Assembly: GCA_002747435.1 (NCBI GenBank)
Contig: PDPH01000049.1
Location: forward strand, 1-64,000
Reading direction: 5' to 3'
Source of the DNA: Pseudomonadota bacterium
GTDB taxonomy: Bacteria > Pseudomonadota > Gammaproteobacteria > Thiotrichales > Thiotrichaceae
DNA length: 64,000 nucleotides
Positions 48,524 to 58,361 of the stretch are shown here, piece after piece. A program made the translations under genes and the position numbers. Under the pieces are notes generated by a model. That model saw nothing but the letters and a program-made list of their open reading frames with translations, had not been told where the DNA came from and did not search any database. Positions within the stretch are counted from its first letter, which is position 1; each line of letters begins with the position of its first letter.

Positions 48524-49603
48524 TCAAGCTGCTGCTTTAGCTACTCGTTGACGACGCTGCCGTACCGCTTCAGCCAATTGCTGTAACATGCGCTCAGTCT
48601 GTTCCCAGCCAATACAGGCATCGGTAATGCTTTGCCCATAGACCAATGCTTCACGCTGCTTGCCATCAGCCTTCTGACTGCCTTCCACCAAATGGCTTTC
48701 AATCATAACACCACAAATAGCACGACTACCGGCACTTAACTGCCCACATACTGAATCCGCCACTGCCTGTTGGCGCTTATAATCCTTGTGGCTATTGGCG
48801 TGACTAAAATCAACCATCAAATAAGGTGGCAAACCTTCCTTTTCCAATTCGAGCACTGCGGCAGCCACACTACCTGCATCATAATTCGGTTCTTTACCTC
48901 CACGCAAAATCACATGGCAATCACTATTGCCACTGGTGGAAAAAATAGCGGTATGTCCCTGTTTAGTTACTGATAAAAAATGATGTGGGCGCAAAGCCGC
49001 CGCAATGGCATTAATAGCAATATTAACATTGCCATACGTGCCATTTTTAAAACCAATCGGGCAGGACAAGCCTGAAGATAGCTCACGATGCCCTTGACTT
49101 TCAGTAGTACGCGCACCAATTGCACCCCAACTGACCAAATCTGCCATATATTGCGGGCTAATCAAATCCAGAAACTCCGTGCCTGCTGGCACACCCTGCT
49201 CGGCCAAATTCAATAATAATTGGCGTGCAGTCCGTAAGCCTTTATTGATGTGAAAGCTATTATTTAAATCAGGATCATTAATGAGCCCTTTCCAACCAAT
49301 ACTGGTGCGCGGCTTTTCAAAATAGACACGCATAATAATGTGCAAATCATCTGCCAGCGCCTCACGTAGCAGCTTGAGTCGAGCAGCATAATCCAGCGCT
49401 GCCTCCACATCATGAATGGAACACGGCCCTACCACTACTAATAAGCGGTCATCACCACCATGAATAATATGGCTGGCAGCATCTCGAGCTGTTTTAACGG
49501 TTTCACTAGCCTGCTCACTCACGGCGAATTCTGTCAATAACTCGACCGGAGAAACTAACTCGTGCATGCCTGCTATTCTCAAATCGTCAGTTTCAAACTT
49601 CAT
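48524..49603 (-). CDS. aroG: 3-deoxy-7-phosphoheptulonate (DAHP) synthase, class I
   Basis: First step of the shikimate pathway, condensing PEP and erythrose 4-phosphate. The 359 residues follow the AroFGH type I-alpha pattern: VVGPCSIHDVEAALDYA (about 57-73), MRVYFEKPRTSIGWKGLINDP (about 91-111), GTEFLDLISPQYMADLVSWGAIGARTTESQGHRELSSGLS, GFKNGTYGN and VDFSHANSHKD. Which aromatic amino acid inhibits it cannot be read with certainty. Inserted between hisG and hisD in the same orientation. Confidence 0.95.
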   Translation of the reverse strand: MKFETDDLRIAGMHELVSPVELLTEFAVSEQASETVKTARDAASHIIHGGDDRLLVVVGPCSIHDVEAALDYAARLKLLREALADDLHIIMRVYFEKPRTSIGWKGLINDPDLNNSFHINKGLRTARQLLLNLAEQGVPAGTEFLDLISPQYMADLVSWGAIGARTTESQGHRELSSGLSCPIGFKNGTYGNVNIAINAIAAALRPHHFLSVTKQGHTAIFSTSGNSDCHVILRGGKEPNYDAGSVAAAVLELEKEGLPPYLMVDFSHANSHKDYKRQQAVADSVCGQLSAGSRAICGVMIESHLVEGSQKADGKQREALVYGQSITDACIGWEQTERMLQQLAEAVRQRRQRVAKAAA

Positions 49604-49644
49604 GAATCGTCCGTCCTGTCTGTCCTATCTCTTAGCATGGTCTA

Positions 49645-50289
49645 TCAGCCTGCTGCTAACTGTTTAACCGCTGTCTGTATTTGTGTTAGTAAGTCCTGAA
49701 TGGCATCGTGCTTGAGCTTCATGGAAGCCTTGTTGACAATTAATCTAGCACTAATGTCAGCCATATGTTCCAACGGTTCCAAACCATTGGCACGCAAGGT
49801 ACTGCCGGTATCCACCACATCCACAATACAATCCGCCAAACCCACTAAAGGCGCGAGCTCCATTGAACCATAGAGCTTGATAATATCCACCTGTCGTCCT
49901 TGGGCTGCAAAATAACGCTGGGCGCAATACACAAATTTAGTGGCTACCTTAAGCTTATTCTGCGGTAATGGCTTATTTGGAACACCTGCCACCATGAGCT
50001 TGCAATTAGCGATTTTCAAATCAAGCATTTCATAAAGACCGGCGCCACCATGCTCCATGAGCACATCCTTACCTGCAACCCCTAAATCAGCCGCACCGTA
50101 TTGCACATAAGTAGGTACATCGGTCGCACGTACAATGACGATCTTAACTTCATCCCGATTGGTATCCAGAATCAGCTTGCGGCTAGTTTCTGGATCATCT
50201 GTCGGCCTAATTCCAACAGCATCTAATAAGGGCAAGGTATCCTTGAAAATACGCCCCTTGGATAAGGCCAGCGTAATGGTCTTTTTCAT
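49645..50289 (-). CDS. hisG: ATP phosphoribosyltransferase, short form HisG
   Basis: First step of histidine synthesis. With 214 residues it is the short HisG(S) form, which lacks the C-terminal regulatory domain and needs the HisZ subunit for activity; hisZ is not in this window. Motifs: LALSKGRIF (about 6-14), [25 protein letters not shown] (about 53-77) and [19 protein letters not shown] (about 151-169), the PRPP-binding region. The ATG at 50289 is preferred to the track's GTG one codon earlier. It is 18 bp downstream of murA. Confidence 0.95.
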   Translation of the reverse strand: MKKTITLALSKGRIFKDTLPLLDAVGIRPTDDPETSRKLILDTNRDEVKIVIVRATDVPTYVQYGAADLGVAGKDVLMEHGGAGLYEMLDLKIANCKLMVAGVPNKPLPQNKLKVATKFVYCAQRYFAAQGRQVDIIKLYGSMELAPLVGLADCIVDVVDTGSTLRANGLEPLEHMADISARLIVNKASMKLKHDAIQDLLTQIQTAVKQLAAG

Positions 50290-50307
50290 CACAAACTACC
50301 TGCTTTC

Positions 50308-51651
<1,344 letters not shown>

Positions 51652-51721
51652 TCATATGAAATGATCTTGAATTCAGCGTGTAATTCTCACATGAATTGAG
51701 CCTGACAAATTCAATCCTCTG

Positions 51722-51752
51722 TTCATGATCTCAGGATAAACGTGATCATGAA
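51722..51752. repeat. 9-bp inverted repeat at the edge of a transposase relic
   Basis: TTCATGATC, a 13-nt spacer, then GATCATGAA. The right arm overlaps the first ATG of the dead transposase, so it may be part of the left end or leader of the lost element. Confidence 0.4.
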
Positions 51753-52142
51753 TGTGAACGAACTGACCACTCTGGAGGCCATTGATGCCTTCTTATCGGG
51801 TACACGGCCTGTTGCCTTTTCCGCATTGGCCGACAAAGTTGATCGTTATCGCTAGTTGGAAAAAACGCTGTTTCAATGGCGTTACCACCCGCGTCCTCGC
51901 AGGGAGAAAGGCCAACTTCTGCTGTTTATGGAACGAGTCTGCGACTATTCCCGCCCTCAACTCAAGCGGTTGATTGCCCAGCATCGTCAAACAGGGCACA
52001 TTCACTGGCATCCGACTCGGAAGAATGGATTTAAACGACGCTATACGACTGAAAAAACAGACTTAAAGCTGATGGAAAATTACACCAGCTTCAGGATCAT
52101 TTTTCGATGAGAAAACACTGTAAATTACGACCAAAATTATGA
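51748..52142 (+). pseudogene. integrase/transposase N-terminal relic
   Basis: From ATG 51748 the frame reads NELTTLEAIDAFLSGTRPVAFS...DKVDRYR, an in-frame TAG, then LEKTLFQWRYHP and CDYSRPQLKRLIAQHRQTGHI...KNGFKRRYTTEKTD. A +1-type shift near 52080 continues KLHQLQDHFSMRKH to a stop. This matches the N-terminal helix-turn-helix part of integrase-core transposases of the kind with LEQVxxFLxGT...YSRxQVTRLVxQYRxTG. The DDE catalytic domain is absent. Two lesions and truncation show it is dead. Confidence 0.7.
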
Positions 52143-52156
52143 CGCTGCTATTAAAC

Positions 52157-52966
52157 TCACTTAACCCATAAGAAAAGTATTACAATGACCAAACTGAAAC
52201 TCCAAGCTACTGTCATCCCAAAGTACCTTGTCAAGGGGTATTTTTTATCAATTGTTTTTTCTAAAAAGTTATACACCATCTTTGCACTACCTAACATAAG
52301 TACAGTAGGATGATTTTCAGAATGGGTTGCTACCAACTCCAGTTCATCACCACGACGAACCAATTTACCAAAAGCAGTCAGCTTATCATGTTCTTTTGCC
52401 CACTGTTCTATAATCTGAAAGTGCTTATATTTCCTTTGTTCCCTTGGGATAGGCTGTTGCAAAGGATTGCTAATGCTTTTTTCTGTATAATTATGTAACT
52501 GATAATAATATGCAGTTTCTAAAAAGTCAGGCATATTCAGCTTTACCGTGACTTCATTATTTTTGAGCCATACTGTTTCTTCCGAAATTTGCTGCTGGAG
52601 TTTGCTCTTAACAGTTTCATAACCCTTGCTAGGCTTTTTACGTTTGCTTTCCCAAATACCCAAAACTTTACTGACAAATAGACTACAAGTCTGTTGTGAA
52701 TAAGGTGTTGATAATGTATTGACGCTTAATAACTCTCCTTCCATACGAACATAGCAATCATACATATCCGGTGACGTGATAGGCGCTTGCTGCATGTAAT
52801 TTATCAATTCGACAGCCTGTTTTTTATGACGCATATATTTAAATGCTTGCCAAACAGCAAATAGACTCATTATCAACAATAAGGCTAGAATAAAATAATT
52901 TACATGGCTATAAGCTATAAAAATAGCAACAGTGACTATGCTATTAAAAATCCAAGCCTTAGCCAT
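52157..52966 (-). CDS. three-helix membrane protein with GIDE/MUL1-like (BAM) domain
   Basis: A 269-residue protein starting MAKAWIFNSI. Two helices lie near the N-terminus (about 8-22 and 24-44) and one near the C-terminus (about 248-266). The domain between them has a MUL1-like pattern: YDCYVRMEGELLSVNTLSTPYSQQTCSLFVSKV (about 68-100) and, later, KLTAFGKLVRRGDELEL...HPTVLMLGSAKMVYNFLEK (about 195-240). No RING finger follows the last helix. The track's 329-residue ORF is this gene read through the poly-Asn tract of its neighbour in another frame. The start overlaps the neighbour's stop by 8 bp (ATGGCTAA), indicating coupled translation. Confidence 0.65.
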   Translation of the reverse strand: MAKAWIFNSIVTVAIFIAYSHVNYFILALLLIMSLFAVWQAFKYMRHKKQAVELINYMQQAPITSPDMYDCYVRMEGELLSVNTLSTPYSQQTCSLFVSKVLGIWESKRKKPSKGYETVKSKLQQQISEETVWLKNNEVTVKLNMPDFLETAYYYQLHNYTEKSISNPLQQPIPREQRKYKHFQIIEQWAKEHDKLTAFGKLVRRGDELELVATHSENHPTVLMLGSAKMVYNFLEKTIDKKYPLTRYFGMTVAWSFSLVIVILFLWVK

Positions 52967-53360
52967 TATTGTTTCCGTTATTGTTGTTATTATTATTATT
53001 GTTGTTGTTATTATTGCTACTCCATTCATGTGCCCAAGCTGAACCAATGCCCGACATAAATGCACTTGGCTTTTGAGCTGAACCCAAATAGTACTCTGGA
53101 TTGATACGTGTAATCTTTCGACCGTTAAAACGAATAAATTCATCACCTGCGTAATGACTTTTAATGGATTCTACTTCTGGCTTAGCTTTATCATTTTGGA
53201 TATAGTAAAGTGTATTATTGCGGTAAAGAATATGACGATCTTCTGTACCTGCACTTAAAAAACGATAAATATTCTTATGTAAGTACTCACGATCATTTCG
53301 ACAAGCAATATGATCAAGAAAAAAATCAATTTTTTCTATTGAAACAGTTTGATTTTGCAT
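52959..53360 (-). CDS. candidate radical-SAM-modified precursor protein with poly-Asn tail
   Basis: A 133-residue protein starting MQNQTVSIEKIDFFLDH behind an AAGGAG site formed by the last codons of the maturase gene, 2 nt after its stop. The first ~105 residues are charged and probably folded (QTVSIEKIDFFLDHIACRND, FIRFNGRKITRINPEYYLG). The tail then changes character: FMSGIGSAWAHEWSS, thirteen Asn, G, NNN, G, stop. The Asn codons mix AAT and AAC. The leader-plus-short-repetitive-tail layout beside a SPASM enzyme suggests a RiPP precursor; I recognise no family. Confidence 0.6.
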   Translation of the reverse strand: MQNQTVSIEKIDFFLDHIACRNDREYLHKNIYRFLSAGTEDRHILYRNNTLYYIQNDKAKPEVESIKSHYAGDEFIRFNGRKITRINPEYYLGSAQKPSAFMSGIGSAWAHEWSSNNNNNNNNNNNNNGNNNG

Positions 53361-53362
53361 AA

Positions 53363-55162
53363 TTAAAACTCCTTCCAATAAAATTCCAAATTAGGGAAAG
53401 GCAAGTTAATTGCCTGTATATGATAAAAAGCATTTTTCCTATGTTTATTATAATGATATTCTCTTAATGCCTTAGTCGTTACAAATAAATTATTTCTTAT
53501 GCCATCTTTATAAAAAACAGCATGACTTTTTAATACTATAGACAAATCATATAAATAATAGTCACCTTGTTTATCGGATACCGCCATCAATGACTGACTA
53601 TACAAAGCATAATCAAAAATATGCTCTTGCTTACTGCGACCCTCATCACCGTAAGTGACTGGTGTATCGCGTAGCATCATTAATAACACATAGTTATTAG
53701 TTGATTCATCGGTTGCTATGCTAAAAGCATCTTGATGTACGCCGAGTATTAATTGACTACGTGAATTTAAAAATTCTAAATCATGCGTATTCTTTAGTAT
53801 AGGCGACTCTAGTGCGTATTGCTCACCATTCACTTCAAGAAAAAATAAGTTATTACCAAAAAGCTCCGCTAGAACTTTATCTTTAGCAATGAGCTGACTA
53901 AGGCTATTCTCTTCACTGCTTAGCTCAGGTGTAATATAAGCAGGTTTACGTGCCTCAGTTTGAGTAATTTTATGAATATTATTACGAAATAATATGCGCC
54001 GACTGTAATCCTTGATTTGCTGGCGCGGCATCGGTGGGTAACGCTCAGGATCTTCACTATACATTAGCTTTTGCAGGTCGCAAGTATAGCTTTTTTTCAA
54101 GCCTGTCTCAGTACGCACAAAAGTGCAACCTGCATGACAATAGTGAATATACTCACACTGCAAGCAATCATGTGACAAGTCCATTTTATTTTCATTACGC
54201 TCAATTACCTGCCAAGCATTATTAATAATACTATCAATACTATCCTTGAAAATATTGCCATAATAGTACTGTTCAGAAGATTGTCCACGTGGGCAAGAAT
54301 AAACTGAGCCATCATACTGCAATAGAAAGAACTTATTGCCACAATTAACCGCCGAACAACAGTAATCAGGTGTAAACTCACAAAACCATTCTTGTCTAAA
54401 TCCTGCTTCTAGCGCTGTACCTACAAAAGCTTTTTTCAATTTCTGATATAATTTTATTTGCCCTTGTGAATTAAGCATTGTTAAACCAGAATGACGCTCC
54501 TTGTATTTTTGAGCATTCTGTTCAGAATCGAAGCTAAACATAATATTAAATCGAGTCATATCTAGCCCGATGTCATAATGAATATAATTAATAGCTTCAA
54601 TAAAGGCATCAACCTGATCTAAATGCGCTTGGGTGATCACACAAGACAATTTTTTACGGTGAGGATAATTAGCCAATAAGCGCAAGCTATTTTCTATACG
54701 CTCCAAGGTACTGCCATCCTTTTTATCAACACGGTATTTATCGTGTAAGTGCAAAGGCAAATCCACACTACCACTAATAGAAACTTCAAATTCCTTAAAT
54801 AAATCATAGTGTTTAGCAAAGTTCAGCAAATTGGTTTTGATATGGACAGGGTTGAGTCGAAAACCAAGCTGGCGAATAGACTCACCATATTGTTGATAGT
54901 GCTCTTTAGCAATCTGGAATAAACTACGTAAGGTTTTACTCGGCAAAGTCGTGACTTCGCCACCGTGAAAAGACAAGTTAAACGGTAAATAACCTGCATC
55001 CAGTAAGCGAGACAGCGTGAACTGTAAGGTAGAAACGGCTTGCTCATTATCCGGTCGGGCTTCGGTTAGCTCTCCTAAATAGCAATACTGACACCCCATA
55101 TTGCAAAAAATAGTAGGCACATACAATAAATGTATAGGCTTTTTAAAGGCAGTCATTTGCAT
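53363..55162 (-). CDS. radical SAM/SPASM peptide-maturase-like enzyme
   Basis: A 599-residue enzyme. The radical SAM cluster motif is FCNMGCQYCYLG (Cys 20, 24 and 27) and the SAM-binding strand is FHGGEVT. A canonical SPASM domain follows: CGNKFFLLQYDGSVYSC (C-x10-G-x4-C), CLQCEYIHYCHAGC (C-x2-C-x5-C-x3-C) and a last Cys in KKSYTC, enough for two auxiliary 4Fe-4S clusters. An extra Cys pair (DYCCSAVNC) lies just before. About 200 further residues of unknown fold form the C-terminus. Start at ATG 55162 behind GGAGGAG rather than the track's GTG. It is the first gene of a three-gene AT-rich operon. Confidence 0.88.
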   Translation of the reverse strand: MQMTAFKKPIHLLYVPTIFCNMGCQYCYLGELTEARPDNEQAVSTLQFTLSRLLDAGYLPFNLSFHGGEVTTLPSKTLRSLFQIAKEHYQQYGESIRQLGFRLNPVHIKTNLLNFAKHYDLFKEFEVSISGSVDLPLHLHDKYRVDKKDGSTLERIENSLRLLANYPHRKKLSCVITQAHLDQVDAFIEAINYIHYDIGLDMTRFNIMFSFDSEQNAQKYKERHSGLTMLNSQGQIKLYQKLKKAFVGTALEAGFRQEWFCEFTPDYCCSAVNCGNKFFLLQYDGSVYSCPRGQSSEQYYYGNIFKDSIDSIINNAWQVIERNENKMDLSHDCLQCEYIHYCHAGCTFVRTETGLKKSYTCDLQKLMYSEDPERYPPMPRQQIKDYSRRILFRNNIHKITQTEARKPAYITPELSSEENSLSQLIAKDKVLAELFGNNLFFLEVNGEQYALESPILKNTHDLEFLNSRSQLILGVHQDAFSIATDESTNNYVLLMMLRDTPVTYGDEGRSKQEHIFDYALYSQSLMAVSDKQGDYYLYDLSIVLKSHAVFYKDGIRNNLFVTTKALREYHYNKHRKNAFYHIQAINLPFPNLEFYWKEF

Positions 55163-55249
55163 GGAAACTCCTCCCACTTATTTTTATTTAGAATCGCTTT
55201 TTTATTTTAATCAATTAATTTTACAAGTTAATCTCCTATGACATCATGC

Positions 55250-56299
55250 TTAAACTATTGCCAAACGCTTCCCCTTTTTTTTGCGCTTTTTCTTATGGCC
55301 ACCGCCTATTATGGTCAGTATAGTCGCTAATAAAGACGCACCTGCCGCCGCAAGCGCCATAAAAAACTCCACGGTATGGCGCAAAACACGCATAGTGCCA
55401 ATAGCAGCGCGTCCCAATAAGTGCATGACACCACGTGTTTGTGAACCGTAAACTGCACTGACTTTTTCCAAACGACGCAAGTCGTCGGTATTTTCTACAT
55501 AGCGCATTAAATCAACTGTATCCGCCAAGGAGGTAGAACGGCGAATATTATTAACACGTTCCGTTGTCTCGCCCAAGGCACGAAATGCAGCCGGGTTATA
55601 CGCATCATTAGCAGCACGGCGCAAAGCACTCATACTGCGCTCCCCACGAGTAGCTAACAAAAACTTCTGGTAATCAAATACATCCTCACTTTGCCTGAGC
55701 AAGATACGCTGAAAAGCAGGTGTGACCTTGTTTGCTCTGACAGCCGTTTTCAAGGCAGATGAACCCGCCTTAGCCGGTGCTAAAGTACCTGAGCTAATAA
55801 TGGTGGCTGCGGTTAGCCCAACGCCAACACCCGCTAAGCCTACAATGAGCGCATTCACTTCCTGTCCGGCTTCATGCAAATCATATTGCTCTTTCAAATC
55901 ACGTACGTCACCGACAACGGTAAAATCCGCCGTCACCGCCCCCAAAACACCAGCAGTATCTTCACCCTGCCCGTCAATAAAACCATTGGTAAAACGGCTT
56001 ACATTGCGTACTGTCGTATTCCAAGTCGATTCCAGTGCTTCGATGCGGGGTAAATAAACAGCAGTGTCCACCGCATAAGCAAAACGCCCTGCTAGCGCCA
56101 TATACATACGCGCTTCTTCTGGATTATCGTTTTGGATCGCTTGCTCAATGCGTTGCTCAAAATCCTGTGTTGTTACATTAGTTTTCATTAATGCCGCAAT
56201 ATCCTGTGCCTGCTCATCAAACTTCCAGTAATCCATAATGGCCACCAAACTGAAAACCAGTGAAGTCAATGCAATGATAAATACGATAAAGCGAAACAT
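55250..56299 (-). CDS. membrane protein of unknown function, 349 residues
   Basis: An N-terminal helix (FIVFIIALTSLVFSLVAIMDYW, about 4-25) is followed by a charged region, a Gly/Ala-rich hydrophobic hairpin (ALIVGLAGVGVGLTAATII, about 150-168), an Arg-rich helical region, and a C-terminal hydrophobic segment (FFMALAAAGASLLATILTIIGGG, about 313-335) ending in a dense basic cluster KKKRKKKGKR. I do not recognise the family. It lies 15 bp after metA and 87 bp before the radical SAM gene on the same strand. Codon composition resembles metA rather than the AT-rich operon. Confidence 0.55.
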   Translation of the reverse strand: MFRFIVFIIALTSLVFSLVAIMDYWKFDEQAQDIAALMKTNVTTQDFEQRIEQAIQNDNPEEARMYMALAGRFAYAVDTAVYLPRIEALESTWNTTVRNVSRFTNGFIDGQGEDTAGVLGAVTADFTVVGDVRDLKEQYDLHEAGQEVNALIVGLAGVGVGLTAATIISSGTLAPAKAGSSALKTAVRANKVTPAFQRILLRQSEDVFDYQKFLLATRGERSMSALRRAANDAYNPAAFRALGETTERVNNIRRSTSLADTVDLMRYVENTDDLRRLEKVSAVYGSQTRGVMHLLGRAAIGTMRVLRHTVEFFMALAAAGASLLATILTIIGGGHKKKRKKKGKRLAIV

Positions 56300-56314
56300 G
56301 TTGAACTGCCTTGG

Positions 56315-57385
56315 CTAATGCCTCATGCCCAATGGGTCTTCTGGATCAATACCCTGCATGAAGGGTAAGTAACGTTCACTATGAGTGAGTTGGTACACTT
56401 TGCCTATCCAGTTATTGATAACACTCTTGGCGGTATCACGCCAAGTATTTGGCAATAAAGGACGCAACAAGGCTTCTGGAAACTTTGGCAAATCACTGCC
56501 CTGCTGACGACTTTGTTCCAATTGTAGACGATACTCATTAAGAATAGCCTTTACCTGTGGACGCAAATAGTTTTCTGGAAAAGGCGGATAATCAAGCCGA
56601 CGACCGGCAAACCAAGCATCGACCTCACGCTTGAATTCCTTCAGTAAACTAACACCATCATATTCAGGGTGTCCCTGAAAAAAAATAAAGCGAAATAAAT
56701 CTGGACTGACCGCCAAATGCACACCAGCTTCCGCACTTTCTGCCAGAACTTGTAAGTCATGTGCACTTAGTTGTTCCCGATCAATTTGATTAAAACGGGA
56801 ATGTGGCACATCAAAGTGCGTATTAAGATTATAGACCAAAGGATGTTGTGGCAGGGTTAAAGCATGCGTGTAAACCCCCCAACGCTTAAAACCCAAAGGT
56901 CTGCGGCGGATACCGTATAAATGCTGCATAATGGCGTGGCTCGCCAAACAAGAGCACAAGGTAGAAGTGACATTCTCCTTTGCCCAACTTACCACTTCCA
57001 TTAAGCCTTTCCAAAAAGGCTCATCCTCCAAATGCGGATGAACCGGCGCAGCACCCGTAATAATCAGGGCATCCAAACCTTGCTCACGTATATCCGCAAA
57101 GTGCTCGTAATACTGGCTAATATGCGCTTGAGCTGCTGCTTTGCGTGGTAAACCATCCAAGGTAAATACGTGCATATGAAATTGAGCAATCAGGTTAGAC
57201 ATACCGACCAAACGGAAAAACTGCCGCTCTGTGGCCAGCAACGCACCATCCGGCATCATATTCAGCAAACCAATATGCAGCTCGCGTATATCTTGATGGG
57301 AAGCGTAGTCCGCCGCCAATATATCCTGCCCTTCAGCCAATAAATGCTGAAAGGTCGGCAAACCGGAATGATCAACCAATGGCAT
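56315..57385 (-). CDS. metA: homoserine O-succinyltransferase-type MetA protein
   Basis: Activates homoserine for methionine synthesis. The 356 residues follow the MetA glutamine-amidotransferase-like fold: IGLLNMMPDGALLATERQFFRL (about 38-59), LIITGAAPVHP (about 104-114), the catalytic Cys in CSCLASHAIMQHLYGI (about 143) and the His-Glu pair in FFQGHPEYDGVSLLKEF (about 235-237). Acyl-CoA preference (succinyl or acetyl) cannot be fixed by eye. The gene starts 2 bp after the upstream ATPase gene, an arrangement that suggests joint function. Confidence 0.88.
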   Translation of the reverse strand: MPLVDHSGLPTFQHLLAEGQDILAADYASHQDIRELHIGLLNMMPDGALLATERQFFRLVGMSNLIAQFHMHVFTLDGLPRKAAAQAHISQYYEHFADIREQGLDALIITGAAPVHPHLEDEPFWKGLMEVVSWAKENVTSTLCSCLASHAIMQHLYGIRRRPLGFKRWGVYTHALTLPQHPLVYNLNTHFDVPHSRFNQIDREQLSAHDLQVLAESAEAGVHLAVSPDLFRFIFFQGHPEYDGVSLLKEFKREVDAWFAGRRLDYPPFPENYLRPQVKAILNEYRLQLEQSRQQGSDLPKFPEALLRPLLPNTWRDTAKSVINNWIGKVYQLTHSERYLPFMQGIDPEDPLGMRH

Positions 57386-57387
57386 GT

Positions 57388-58242
57388 CTATTCACCTGCC
57401 TGCCGCTTTAAAGCGGCTGCTACCAAGCTATTGAAATCCTCTTCGCTGCGAACTTTAGCAACTTCCTCAGAAGTGACCGTATAGCCGTAGTCACGTACAA
57501 TGGCTTCGTAACGTGGAATACGCGAATGGAACAAGCGTGGAAATATCCAGCGCGTAAATTCATCTGGCTCAATTTGTGCGGCATATTGCAAGCCGCTTTC
57601 CTGCAAATAAATCGCCAATTGCTCCTGTAAGAAGGCTGTGCGGTAATACAAAGGCTTGGGATCACTTTTAGCACGTTCAATCAGTTTCTGCTCTTCCGCT
57701 GCCGTAGTCACCTTGATATACAGAATCAAACTGTGCTCAGCCAATAGATCCATCACACCAGGCTCATCCAACTCACACAAACTACCCCCCACATCGTTCA
57801 CAAAATGTGAATAACCATAAATATGGTATGCTTTCTTAATAAAATCAGGCACATCATACATTGCGCTGATTTCAGCTTGGCGATACATTTCTTGGCGGTG
57901 AATAAACTCATGCAATGGCACGCCACCGTATTCGGGATTACCCAGCTTGCCGACGAAGGACAATACCGGCCCTAGATCATCGACATGAATATTATTCGTA
58001 ATATAAATCCAGTCTTTGCGGAGCAAATCTTTCAAGAAAGGCACTTTCATAGCCTGTTCCTTGATCAAATCAAGAATAGGCTCATCCAGATAACGCTTAC
58101 CTATACGGTAATCGCCTGAGTAATGAAACCAATCATGCTGGCGTAAAGTGGCGGACAAATGGGTTTTGCCCACGCCAGACATGCCTAACAAGGTAACACT
58201 CTTATTTCTCCAAGCTAGGTACTCTTCAGCCGACAAACGCAC
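57388..58242 (-). CDS. P-loop ATPase/kinase-like protein paired with metA
   Basis: A 284-residue protein with Walker A LLGMSGVGKTHLSATLRQ (about 18-35), then HYSGDYRIGKRYLDEPI, a long helical insert, HFVNDVGGSLCELDE and a LYIKVTTAAEEQKLIERA segment. The fold looks like a small nucleotide kinase or shikimate-kinase relative. No characterised function is known to me. It is the first gene before metA with only 2 bp between them. Confidence 0.7.
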   Translation of the reverse strand: MRLSAEEYLAWRNKSVTLLGMSGVGKTHLSATLRQHDWFHYSGDYRIGKRYLDEPILDLIKEQAMKVPFLKDLLRKDWIYITNNIHVDDLGPVLSFVGKLGNPEYGGVPLHEFIHRQEMYRQAEISAMYDVPDFIKKAYHIYGYSHFVNDVGGSLCELDEPGVMDLLAEHSLILYIKVTTAAEEQKLIERAKSDPKPLYYRTAFLQEQLAIYLQESGLQYAAQIEPDEFTRWIFPRLFHSRIPRYEAIVRDYGYTVTSEEVAKVRSEEDFNSLVAAALKRQAGE

Positions 58243-58292
58243 GTATCACCCCCATAACAGTCATTATTGCAAAGTTCCAAGCATAACATGCA

Positions 58293-58316
58293 AAAGGCAT
58301 CCCGAAAGATGCCTTT
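58293..58316 (-). terminator. hairpin terminator after sucA
   Basis: AAAGGCATC, CCGAAA, GATGCCTTT: a perfect 9-bp stem with a 6-nt loop, 46 bp after the sucA stop and before the ATPase gene. On the minus strand it ends CCTTTTGC, fitting an intrinsic terminator. Confidence 0.75.
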
Positions 58317-58361
58317 GCTATAGAAACACGATAAAAGAAAAACTTAGCTTACTATTTCACC

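Noticed and set aside
52967-53146. N-terminal 60 residues of the track ORF 52157..53146
   Set aside because: They are the precursor gene and its Asn tract read in another frame; the membrane protein starts at ATG 52966.
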